A DNA stretch of 33,707 bases, from positions 1 to 33,707 of the forward strand of contig CACCEJ010000009.1 of NCBI GenBank assembly GCA_902545035.1. Reading direction: 5' to 3'. Of the stretch, positions 25,521 through 32,526 are shown piece by piece (within the stretch, counting starts at the first letter, position 1; each line of letters starts with the position of its first letter). A program made the position numbers and the translations under genes. The notes under the pieces are model-generated. The model worked only from the letters and a program-made list of their open reading frames with translations, was not told where the DNA came from and made no database searches. This DNA is from an uncultured Pelagibacteraceae bacterium. GTDB taxonomy: Bacteria; Pseudomonadota; Alphaproteobacteria; Pelagibacterales; Pelagibacteraceae.

Positions 25521-27012
25521 TTGAACCTCCTCCCATTAGAATTCCTAATTTTTCAGGAGTAACTTCATTTACATCCATGATTTTTGATAATTTACCTTTA
25601 TAAATTACGCATATCCTATCGCTTAATCTTAAAAGTTCGTCGTTATCTGTAGAGATTAATATAGATGATTTACCCTGTTCATTAATATTTATAAGAGTTT
25701 CATGAATATAATTGATAGCGCCTACATCAAGCCCCCAAGTTGGATTGAAGCAAACTAAGAGTTCTGGAGAAGTAATCAATTCTCTTCCAATAATTAATTT
25801 TTGAAGATTTCCCCCAGATAAAAATTGACTTTTCATTTCAACATTATCAGTATTTACGGAAAAATTAGAGAGTATTTTCTTTGAGTGCTCTTTTATTTTT
25901 TTTTCATTTACTAATCCTTTTTCAAAAAAGTTTGAGGACTTAAAATTATTTAATGCAACATTTTCATAAATTTTTAATTCTGGAACAGCGGCTTGGGAAA
26001 TACGATCTTCAGGTGAGAAAGCCATAAGGTATTCTCTTCTTTCTCTTGGATTTAGCTTACTAATTTCTTTATCTCTAAATTTTATAGAGGTATATTCAGT
26101 AATTATTTCTCCACTTAAAATTTGAAACAATTCACTTTGCCCATTTCCTGAAATTCCTGCTATCCCTAAACATTCTCCTTTTTTTATTGAAAAATTTAAA
26201 TTTATCAAGTCTGTTTCGTAAGGGTCCTCACTTTTAAAATTTAAGTTTGAGATTTTTAAAATTTCTTCACTATATTTGAAATTATTAATTTTTTTTTTTA
26301 TCGTATTTAAATTTTCTCCAACCATCTTATTAGCTAAAGTTTCAATTTTTTCCTCTTTTGTTTTACTCACAGAGACCACTTTACCTTTTCTCATGACTGC
26401 TACTTCGTCACAAAGTGAAAGTACTTCTTTTAATTTATGAGTAATGTAAATTATTAATATTCCCTCATCTGAAAACTTTCTTAATGAAACAAATAGATCT
26501 TCTGTTTCTTGTTCAGTTAAAACTGATGTAGGTTCGTCCATTATCAATACTTTTGGACTCCTGATTAAACATCTAATAATTTCAACTTTTTGTTTTTGAC
26601 CGGCTGATAAATTTAAAACTGGAATATCTAAATCAATTTTAAAATTATATTTTTTTAAGATATTACTAACTGATAGTCTCAGTTCCTCATTTTTTTTGTC
26701 GCTATCTATACTTAAGTTTTCAAATACAGACAAAGTTTCAAATAAATTGAAATGTTGGAATACCATTCCGATGTTATTCTTTTTAGCATCTAATGGAGAG
26801 TTTAGTTTAATACTTTTATCATTTAAAAAAACTTCACCTTTATCAGGTCTTACCACTCCTGATAAAATTTTAACAAGAGTTGACTTGCCAGCACCGTTTT
26901 CTCCTAATAAGGCATATATTTTTCCACTTCCAAACTCTAATGAAATTTCATCGTTAGCAACACAGCCTGGATATATTTTTGATATTTCTGATACTCTAAG
27001 TTTTGTGTTCAT
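25513..27012 (-). CDS. ABC transporter ATP-binding protein with two ATPase domains (NupO/YufO-like)
   Basis: A 499-residue protein with tandem ATPase domains. The first has Walker A GENGAGKSTL, Q-loop VFQHFNLF, signature LSAGQKQKV and Walker B VLIMDEPTS. The second has a degenerate Walker A GISGNGQSEL without the lysine, a good signature LSGGNLQKL, and Walker B LLVCFNPTWGLDVGA without the usual acidic pair. Such asymmetry is usual in the sugar/nucleoside importer class, where one site is catalytic and the other structural. This is the first gene of the importer unit. A weak promoter TTGTAT / TTATTT (17-base spacer) lies upstream. Confidence 0.95.
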   Translation of the reverse strand: MNTKLRVSEISKIYPGCVANDEISLEFGSGKIYALLGENGAGKSTLVKILSGVVRPDKGEVFLNDKSIKLNSPLDAKKNNIGMVFQHFNLFETLSVFENLSIDSDKKNEELRLSVSNILKKYNFKIDLDIPVLNLSAGQKQKVEIIRCLIRSPKVLIMDEPTSVLTEQETEDLFVSLRKFSDEGILIIYITHKLKEVLSLCDEVAVMRKGKVVSVSKTKEEKIETLANKMVGENLNTIKKKINNFKYSEEILKISNLNFKSEDPYETDLINLNFSIKKGECLGIAGISGNGQSELFQILSGEIITEYTSIKFRDKEISKLNPRERREYLMAFSPEDRISQAAVPELKIYENVALNNFKSSNFFEKGLVNEKKIKEHSKKILSNFSVNTDNVEMKSQFLSGGNLQKLIIGRELITSPELLVCFNPTWGLDVGAINYIHETLININEQGKSSILISTDNDELLRLSDRICVIYKGKLSKIMDVNEVTPEKLGILMGGGSID

Positions 27013-27151
27013 AAGAATCTAGTTGTTAATAATGAAAATAATGAATTAAGCTGTATAAATACAATAAATAAATCGATTTTTGATAGAAAACTTATAAATT
27101 ATTCAACTTTTAAGTTAATCTTTGGACACATTTAAGTAATATATATAAATT

Positions 27152-27454
27152 ATGAAATTTAAATTTTTAGTTACATTAATTTCAATACTCTTTTTAACAA
27201 CTGCATGTCAAACAATCAAAAATAAAACTGATGAAGTAGCCGAAAAAGAAAATAAAAAATATGGATTATTTGTTGGTGAAGATGTTAATAAAATGAAATT
27301 AGAATTAGGAGCTCCTACTGAAGATATTATTAACAGCACAGGTAATGAAGTTTTAATTTATAAAACTAAAAAGTACGGTATGCCTTGCGAGAGAAAATTT
27401 GAAGTAAATGCTAGTGGGACTATTATAGCTTTCAGTTCTAGTGGTTGTTTTTAA
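27152..27454 (+). CDS. Small outer-membrane-type lipoprotein, BamE/SmpA-like
   Basis: A 100-residue protein with a lipoprotein signal peptide (lipobox LTTAC, cysteine 19). The mature part has GLFVGEDVNKMKLELGAPT, which resembles the GM-x-x-x-v-x-x-x-L-G-x-P pattern of BamE/SmpA-fold proteins (quoted: VGEDVNKMKLELGAPT). It has two cysteines near the end (YGMPCERKF and SSGCF) that could form a disulfide. Whether it is the BamE subunit of the outer-membrane assembly complex or another small lipoprotein with this fold is uncertain. It is a single-gene unit, with promoter-like TTGGAC and TATAAA just upstream. Confidence 0.75.
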   Translation: MKFKFLVTLISILFLTTACQTIKNKTDEVAEKENKKYGLFVGEDVNKMKLELGAPTEDIINSTGNEVLIYKTKKYGMPCERKFEVNASGTIIAFSSSGCF

Positions 27455-27455
27455 A

Positions 27456-27477
27456 CTTGTGGGGCGAACCCCACAAG
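27456..27477. terminator. Strong hairpin between the convergent lipoprotein and hsp20 genes
   Basis: CTTGTGGGG and CCCCACAAG form a nine-base-pair stem around CGAA; on the minus strand the loop is TTCG, a very stable tetraloop. T tracts are poor: TTT then AAAAAC on the minus side, and CAAGG on the plus side. It is probably a shared transcription end or a mRNA-stabilising hairpin. Confidence 0.6.
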
Positions 27478-27493
27478 CAAGGTCGAAAATTAT

Positions 27494-27940
27494 TTACTTA
27501 ATATCAATAAGTCTTTTTTTCTTATGATCTGGTAAAATTCTTTCACAAGCGATTGTTAAAAGACCATCCTTAAGTTCGGCACCATTTACTTTAACATCAT
27601 CTGCAATAGTAAAAGATCTCGCGAATTGTCTTTGTGAAATTCCTTTATGAATTATTTCACCATCTTCATTTTTATTTTCTGACTTATTAAACTGTTTTGT
27701 TCTTACAGTTAATAAATTATCCTCAAACTCCACTTCAACATCATTTTTGTTAAAACCAGCCAATGCAACTTCTATTGAATAGTTATCTTTTCCAGTCTTT
27801 CTAATGTTGTATGGCGGATAATTTGATTGCATTGTCATTCCACCATTACCAAGCATATTTTCAAATTGATCAAACATATCGTCAAAACCAATAGAAAACG
27901 GTCTTAGTGAGTTAAAGATTGATAGGTCCTTACTTGTCAT
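27494..27940 (-). CDS. Small heat-shock protein, Hsp20 family (IbpA-like)
   Basis: A 148-residue holdase chaperone. The alpha-crystallin domain spans about residues 38-130: NYPPYNIRKTGKDNYSIEVALAGF (quoted: PPYNIRKTGKDNYSIEVALAGF shortened to PPYNIRKTG), then EFEDNLLTVRTK and the conserved ELKDGLLTIACER-type segment (AELKDGLLTIACE). The N-terminus STRPFS-like FNSLRPFSIGFDDMFDQFE is typical of class A alphaproteobacterial sHsps. It binds unfolding proteins to prevent aggregation. Its 5' region carries a candidate RpoH promoter and a ROSE-like RNA thermometer (separate entries). It is transcribed alone. Confidence 0.95.
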   Translation of the reverse strand: MTSKDLSIFNSLRPFSIGFDDMFDQFENMLGNGGMTMQSNYPPYNIRKTGKDNYSIEVALAGFNKNDVEVEFEDNLLTVRTKQFNKSENKNEDGEIIHKGISQRQFARSFTIADDVKVNGAELKDGLLTIACERILPDHKKKRLIDIK

Positions 27941-27941
27941 A

Positions 27942-27998
27942 ATATTTACTCCTTTTGTTAAGCAAGTTAATTTATGTAAGCCCCGTTAGGCGACTTAC
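27942..27998 (-). promoter_or_regulatory. Candidate ROSE-like RNA thermometer in the hsp20 leader
   Basis: Read on the minus strand the leader forms two hairpins. The first (27998-27976) has a GTAAG/CTTAC stem with further C-G pairs inside. In the second, CTTGCTT (27966-27960) pairs with AAGGAG (27954-27949), the Shine-Dalgarno region, leaving one bulged G and a five-base loop. The U-U-G-C-U anti-SD with a bulged G opposite AGGA is the hallmark of ROSE thermometers on alphaproteobacterial hsp20 genes. Imperfect A-U pairing extends the second stem towards the start codon, which is eight bases beyond AGGAG. Melting on heating would free the ribosome binding site. Confidence 0.68.
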
Positions 27999-28005
27999 TA
28001 AACAT

Positions 28006-28033
28006 ATATGGGAACAAATTCTTAAAATTCAAT
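28006..28033 (-). promoter_or_regulatory. Candidate RpoH (sigma-32) promoter of hsp20
   Basis: ATTGAA (28033-28028, one mismatch to CTTGAA) and TCCCATAT (28013-28006, close to CCCCATnT) are 14 bases apart. The predicted start, about base 28000, falls exactly at the beginning of the first leader hairpin. Confidence 0.5.
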
Positions 28034-28043
28034 GGAAAATTTA

Positions 28044-30119
28044 CTAAATTTTATCAGCAATTTTTAATGCAAAAGCATAATCAAGTGCTATTTCCTCAAT
28101 TGCACCATCTCTTCCTGATTTTCCTCCATGGCCAGCATTCATTTCAGTTTTTAGCAATAGCAAGTTATTGTCCGTTTTATAATCTCTTAGTTTTGCAGTA
28201 AATTTTGCTGGCTCATCAAAAAGAACTCTATTATCGCTAAGACTTGTTGTAATTAAAATATGAGGATAATCCATTTTTTTGATGTTGTTGTAAGGGGCAT
28301 ATGAATAAATATAATCAAAATGATCTTTGTTATCTTTTGCATTTCCAAATTCATCAAATTCTCCAACAGTTAAAGGCAATGAATGGTCAAGGTTGGTTGT
28401 TAAAGAATCTACAAATGGCACAGCCATAATTAGACCTAAAAATAGCTCTGGAGCCTGATTTACAACTGCTCCCATTAATAATCCTCCTGCAGAGCCACCC
28501 ATTCCTATAATTTTACCTTTAGATGTATATTTTCTATCAACCAAATATTTTGCAACTGCAATATAATCTTCAAATGTATTTTTTTTATTTAAGAGTTTTC
28601 CCTCTTTCCACCATTTCATTCCTCTTTCCATTCCTCCTCTAATATGTGCTGTTGCCCAAATTATATTTCTATTTATTAAACTTAATCTAGTAGAAGAAAA
28701 TCCTGGAGAAATTGAATTTCCATAAGATCCGTATCCGTAAAGTAAAACATTTGATGATCCATCTAAAGGCGTATCTTTGTGTCTAGTGATAGTTATAGGA
28801 ACCATCCTTCCATCATGTGATGGGCACTCGAGACGTTCTACAATATAATTATCTGGATTATGCCCTGATGGAATTTCTTGTTCTTTAACAAGTTTTTTAT
28901 CTTTTGATTTTAAATTGTATAAAAAAGTCTTTCCTGGTGTTTTAGGAGAAGAATAAGATAAATATACTTTGTCTGTATTTTTATCTTTTTGAATTAAAGA
29001 GATACTTGGTACTATTACCTTTTCATTGCTAAAAGAAATTTCTTCCTCTTTATTAGATTTAGGATCTCTTAAAATAATTTTTCCAAGTGCGTTTGAGGTT
29101 TCTGATCTAATTATCCAATTATTTAAAAATACTAAGCCTCCAATTAATACTTCATCCTTAGCTTTAATAAATGGCTCCCATTTTTTTTCAATTAAATCGT
29201 TACATCTTTCGATTTTAAAATCTTCAGCATTTTCATTAGTATGTTTATAAAAATAATTACTCCACGAATTTACTGAGTAAATTATACCTCTTTGTCTTTT
29301 TTGTATTAATTGAGGATTTGGAATATTTTCATCTACTTTAAAAAAATACTGTTCCGAAGTATTATGATCAGAACTTGAAATCATAAAGTATTTTTCATCT
29401 GAGCTTAGACCAATGCCTACAGTAAAAGCCTCACTTTTTTCCTCAAAAACTAACAAATCTTCCTTTACTGGCGTTCCTATCTTATGTCTGAAAATAGTTC
29501 TAGGTCTATGATGTTTATCTAATTTTGAATAAAAAATATATTTATCATCCAGACTAAATTCTATACTACCGCTGGTTTCCTCAATTTTTTCAGTAACTAA
29601 TTTTCCTGATTTTATGTCTCTTATATAAATTGTGTAGTATTCAGATCCTTTTAAATCTAGAGAATAACCAAGATATTCATCATTAAAACTCACCTCTAGA
29701 TCTCCCAAGCCAAAGTATTCTGTTTTGAGTTTTTCTTTCTCTAAATCTCCGTTCCAAATTTCCTCAACTTTTTCCTCACCAATTTTTTTTCTTAATTTAA
29801 TTGAATAATTTCCTTTTGTTGTAGTTTTGGTCCAATATTCATAATTTTTATCTTTAAAAGGCAAAGACTCATCATCCAACTTAATTCTAGCTTTTATTTC
29901 ATCAAAAAGTTTCTTTTGAACATCTTTTGTATTTTTCATTTGATCAGCAAAATAATCATTTTCATCTTCTAAATATTTTCTGACATCTGGTAAAAGCTTT
30001 GAGCTATCTTTTAAAACTTCTAAAATATTTGATTGATGTATCCAGCTATAATCATCTGTCCAACTCCTATTGTGACAAGATTTTATTTCCGGTTTCTTTT
30101 TAAGCTGTGGTAACTTCAT
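28044..30119 (-). CDS. ptrB: Oligopeptidase B / prolyl oligopeptidase family (protease II)
   Basis: A 691-residue cytosolic serine peptidase. The N-terminal part (about 1-400) is the seven-bladed beta-propeller, starting with SCHNRSWTDDYSWIHQSN. The C-terminal alpha/beta-hydrolase domain holds the catalytic triad: S543 in GMGGSAGGLL, D629 in SLSDNRVLF and H664 in NAGHGGKSG. Length and motifs fit oligopeptidase B, which cleaves peptides up to about 30 residues after basic residues. It is divergent from the J-protein gene by 17 bases and ends just upstream of the hsp20 promoter. Confidence 0.94.
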   Translation of the reverse strand: MKLPQLKKKPEIKSCHNRSWTDDYSWIHQSNILEVLKDSSKLLPDVRKYLEDENDYFADQMKNTKDVQKKLFDEIKARIKLDDESLPFKDKNYEYWTKTTTKGNYSIKLRKKIGEEKVEEIWNGDLEKEKLKTEYFGLGDLEVSFNDEYLGYSLDLKGSEYYTIYIRDIKSGKLVTEKIEETSGSIEFSLDDKYIFYSKLDKHHRPRTIFRHKIGTPVKEDLLVFEEKSEAFTVGIGLSSDEKYFMISSSDHNTSEQYFFKVDENIPNPQLIQKRQRGIIYSVNSWSNYFYKHTNENAEDFKIERCNDLIEKKWEPFIKAKDEVLIGGLVFLNNWIIRSETSNALGKIILRDPKSNKEEEISFSNEKVIVPSISLIQKDKNTDKVYLSYSSPKTPGKTFLYNLKSKDKKLVKEQEIPSGHNPDNYIVERLECPSHDGRMVPITITRHKDTPLDGSSNVLLYGYGSYGNSISPGFSSTRLSLINRNIIWATAHIRGGMERGMKWWKEGKLLNKKNTFEDYIAVAKYLVDRKYTSKGKIIGMGGSAGGLLMGAVVNQAPELFLGLIMAVPFVDSLTTNLDHSLPLTVGEFDEFGNAKDNKDHFDYIYSYAPYNNIKKMDYPHILITTSLSDNRVLFDEPAKFTAKLRDYKTDNNLLLLKTEMNAGHGGKSGRDGAIEEIALDYAFALKIADKI

Positions 30120-30136
30120 AATAAATTAACTAATAT

Positions 30137-30646
30137 ATGAATATTTTTTTTATAACACTTATCATTTTTGTCGTTGTATATGTTCTTCTAACTTGGTTTG
30201 CTAGAACTTCTGCAAAAAAAATTTCAAGATTTATAAGAATATTAATTATTTTCTCTGCAATAATATTAGCTATATTGATGGCATATGCAGGAAGATATAT
30301 ATTTTCCTTACCTTTTGTTCTCGCAATATTACCATTAATTAAAACGAAGGCTGGAATATCCTTATTTCAACTATTTAGATTATGGGGGCTTTTCAGAGTT
30401 TTAAGAAGTTCAGGAAGATTTAATTTTAATAATTTTAATCAATCCGTAAATAAACAAAGCATATCATTAGATGAAGCTTACCGAATTTTAAATTTAAAAC
30501 CAAATATTAAGTATTCGAAAGAGCAAGTTATGAAATCTTATAAATCAATTATGAAGAAAATTCATCCTGACGTAAGCCCTGAGTTAACAAGGTTAGCTTC
30601 AATTGTAAATGAGGCAAAAGAAATAGTAATAAAAAATATTAGTTAA
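30137..30646 (+). CDS. Membrane-anchored J-domain protein (TIM14/Pam18-like arrangement)
   Basis: A 169-residue protein with two hydrophobic segments (about 1-20 and 33-68) and a C-terminal J domain (about 110-169). The J domain has the HPD motif at 143-145 in KKIHPDVSPEL and starts SLDEAYRILNLKP. The arrangement, membrane N-terminus and J domain at the extreme C-terminus, is like mitochondrial Pam18/Tim14 rather than classical DnaJ, with no glycine/phenylalanine or zinc-finger region. It should recruit DnaK to the inner membrane. It overlaps the convergent glycosyltransferase gene by eight bases. Confidence 0.86.
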   Translation: MNIFFITLIIFVVVYVLLTWFARTSAKKISRFIRILIIFSAIILAILMAYAGRYIFSLPFVLAILPLIKTKAGISLFQLFRLWGLFRVLRSSGRFNFNNFNQSVNKQSISLDEAYRILNLKPNIKYSKEQVMKSYKSIMKKIHPDVSPELTRLASIVNEAKEIVIKNIS

Positions 30647-31592
30647 TAATTGATTTAAATTTTTTGTAAATTTTCTCTGGATTTATTTTTTCTTTCCCCC
30701 TTGAATTGTGTGAAACATTTTCAATACCATCAGGAACAATTGGATACATATTTGAGCTATAACTGCCATATAATAAAGGTGTATCACTCATTAAAACTAT
30801 TGTAGGAACATTTAAAGCAGCAGAAAGGTGGCTGAAACTTGAATCGTTACATATTGATATTTTGCAGCTTTTTATGATAGGTAAAATTTCTGAAATTGAA
30901 TAATTATCTAAAGCAACACAAAAATCTTTATAAGAAGATAGTATGTCTCTAAGTATAACTTGCTCTTCTTCATTTTTGCCAGTTGCTAAATAAAAAGTGC
31001 ATTCGTGATCTTTAATAACTAGACTAATAAACTTTTTAAATTTATCTGCTGGTATTCTCTTTGTAGGACCCGAACCTCCAATACCCAATAAAATATTAAT
31101 TTTAGTATTTAAAATATTAAACTTTTGATTAGCTATTTGAATAGAATTTTTATCTATTTCAATTTGAGGATTACTTTCTACTTTTAAATTAATCTTTTTT
31201 AATAATTTTTGTGCAGCTTTTATAATATGTTGTTCTTTTTTTTTAAATAGCGGGTATTGATAAATGCTTTTTATACCTGCTATTTTACAAATAAGCCTAT
31301 ATCTTAATGATGAATTAAAAATAAATGCTTTATCAAACGAGTTTTTTTTGATTTCGTTCTTTAAAGAAAAAAAACCTGATAGACCACTATGAAGGTCATT
31401 CTTACTATCTCTTTTGAGATATATTATTTTTTTTATATATTTTAAATTTTTTCCATATGTTTCAACTTTTGTACTTTCCTTTACTAAAAGTGTAACTGGT
31501 GAATTGTACTTATCGGAAACAGCTTGAATAAAAGGTAAGAAAATTACCATATCTCCAATGCCCATGCGGTTTTGTATAACAAGAATATTCAT
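30639..31592 (-). CDS. Glycosyltransferase family 9 (heptosyltransferase-like)
   Basis: A 317-residue glycosyltransferase with the family start MNILVIQNRMGIGDMVIFLPFI, which matches the heptosyltransferase GDxxxxxP opening (quoted: IQNRMGIGDMVIFLPF). Later come LLGIGGSGPTKRIPADKF, the sugar-nucleotide loop (quoted: GIGGSGPTKRIPADKF), and ISICNDSSFSHLSAALNVPTIVL, the typical C-terminal binding site with SxxxHxA. It should transfer a heptose or related sugar to a lipopolysaccharide-type core or another envelope glycan. No other LPS genes are visible next to it, so the acceptor is unknown. Confidence 0.85.
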   Translation of the reverse strand: MNILVIQNRMGIGDMVIFLPFIQAVSDKYNSPVTLLVKESTKVETYGKNLKYIKKIIYLKRDSKNDLHSGLSGFFSLKNEIKKNSFDKAFIFNSSLRYRLICKIAGIKSIYQYPLFKKKEQHIIKAAQKLLKKINLKVESNPQIEIDKNSIQIANQKFNILNTKINILLGIGGSGPTKRIPADKFKKFISLVIKDHECTFYLATGKNEEEQVILRDILSSYKDFCVALDNYSISEILPIIKSCKISICNDSSFSHLSAALNVPTIVLMSDTPLLYGSYSSNMYPIVPDGIENVSHNSRGKEKINPEKIYKKFKSIIN

Positions 31593-31640
31593 ATGTTTTT
31601 ATAACCTTTACTAATTTGTATTTTTATATAAATTTTGACT

Positions 31641-32525
31641 ATGGAACAAATTAAAGGTGTTTATGCTGCTGGATTGTCAATATTAGATAAAAATCTTGCT
31701 TTAGATGTTAAAAACACCATTAAACATGCAGAAAATGTAATCGATATAGGTTGCCATGGGGTTGTATTCTTTGGAAGTACAGGGCAGTCTCAATTGATAT
31801 CTTTAAGCGAAAAAATTCAATTAATAAATGAGTTACCTAAAAGCAGGCACAAAGATAAATTTTTAATTGGTACGGGTCTCAATTCTTTAATTGATACCAT
31901 AAATATGATGAAAATATGTAAATCGATTGGTTTCACCAATTTTTTAATTATGCCTCCAGCTTATTACAAGTATGGAGATGAAGATGTGATTAATTTCTAT
32001 TCTAAAATTATAAACGAGATTAACGAGTGTAAAATCATTTTATATAATTTTGAAAAGCTTTGTGGATATAGATTTAGCGTTCAATGTGTAGAAAAGCTGG
32101 TTGAAAAATTTCCAAATCAAATCATTGGAGTTAAAGATAGCAGTTATAATTTATTTGAAACTCTAAAAATTAAAAATTTTTCAATTTTTCCAGGATCTGA
32201 GGCAAAATTATTAAAAGGACTAGAGTTAGGATGTCATGGTGTAATTACCGCAACAACAAATGTTACAGGTCACTTAGCAAGGAAGATTTATGATAATTTT
32301 CACAGCAATGGGGAATTGTCATCAAATCAAAACTTGTGTGATGTCAGAAAGTCCTTTGATAAATACAACTTAATTTCGGGCCTTCATACTTTAATGGCAG
32401 AAAAAAATTCGATTTATGAAAATCTTTTGCCACCATTAAAATTATTAGATGAAGCAGAAAAAAAAGATTTATTATCAAATCTAGAAAAACTCAATTTTAA
32501 TATGGAGATATTAAAAGCAGCATAA
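31641..32525 (+). CDS. DapA/DHDPS-superfamily aldolase or lyase
   Basis: About 294 residues from ATG at 31641; an upstream TTG at 31635 adds two residues and is less likely. It has the (beta/alpha)8 Schiff-base fold: FFGSTGQS near residue 45 (true DapA has GTTGE), Y135 in ILYNFEK and Schiff-base K165 in GVKDSSYN. The conserved R of the DapA motif YNVPSRTG is absent after Y135 (YNFEKLCGY), so it is probably not dihydrodipicolinate synthase. More likely it is a related enzyme such as a keto-acid aldolase or N-acetylneuraminate-lyase-like protein. It is one base from the methyltransferase gene downstream and divergent from the glycosyltransferase gene. Confidence 0.85.
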   Translation: MEQIKGVYAAGLSILDKNLALDVKNTIKHAENVIDIGCHGVVFFGSTGQSQLISLSEKIQLINELPKSRHKDKFLIGTGLNSLIDTINMMKICKSIGFTNFLIMPPAYYKYGDEDVINFYSKIINEINECKIILYNFEKLCGYRFSVQCVEKLVEKFPNQIIGVKDSSYNLFETLKIKNFSIFPGSEAKLLKGLELGCHGVITATTNVTGHLARKIYDNFHSNGELSSNQNLCDVRKSFDKYNLISGLHTLMAEKNSIYENLLPPLKLLDEAEKKDLLSNLEKLNFNMEILKAA

Positions 32526-32526
32526 A

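Noticed and set aside
26101-26180. Degenerate Walker A in the second ATPase domain of the importer as a sign of gene decay
   Set aside because: Asymmetric second sites are normal in nucleoside and sugar importers with tandem ATPase domains; signature and fold are intact.
26696-27022. A 108-codon plus-strand frame inside the importer ATPase gene
   Set aside because: It is antisense to the Walker A region of a clearly real gene and has no independent support.
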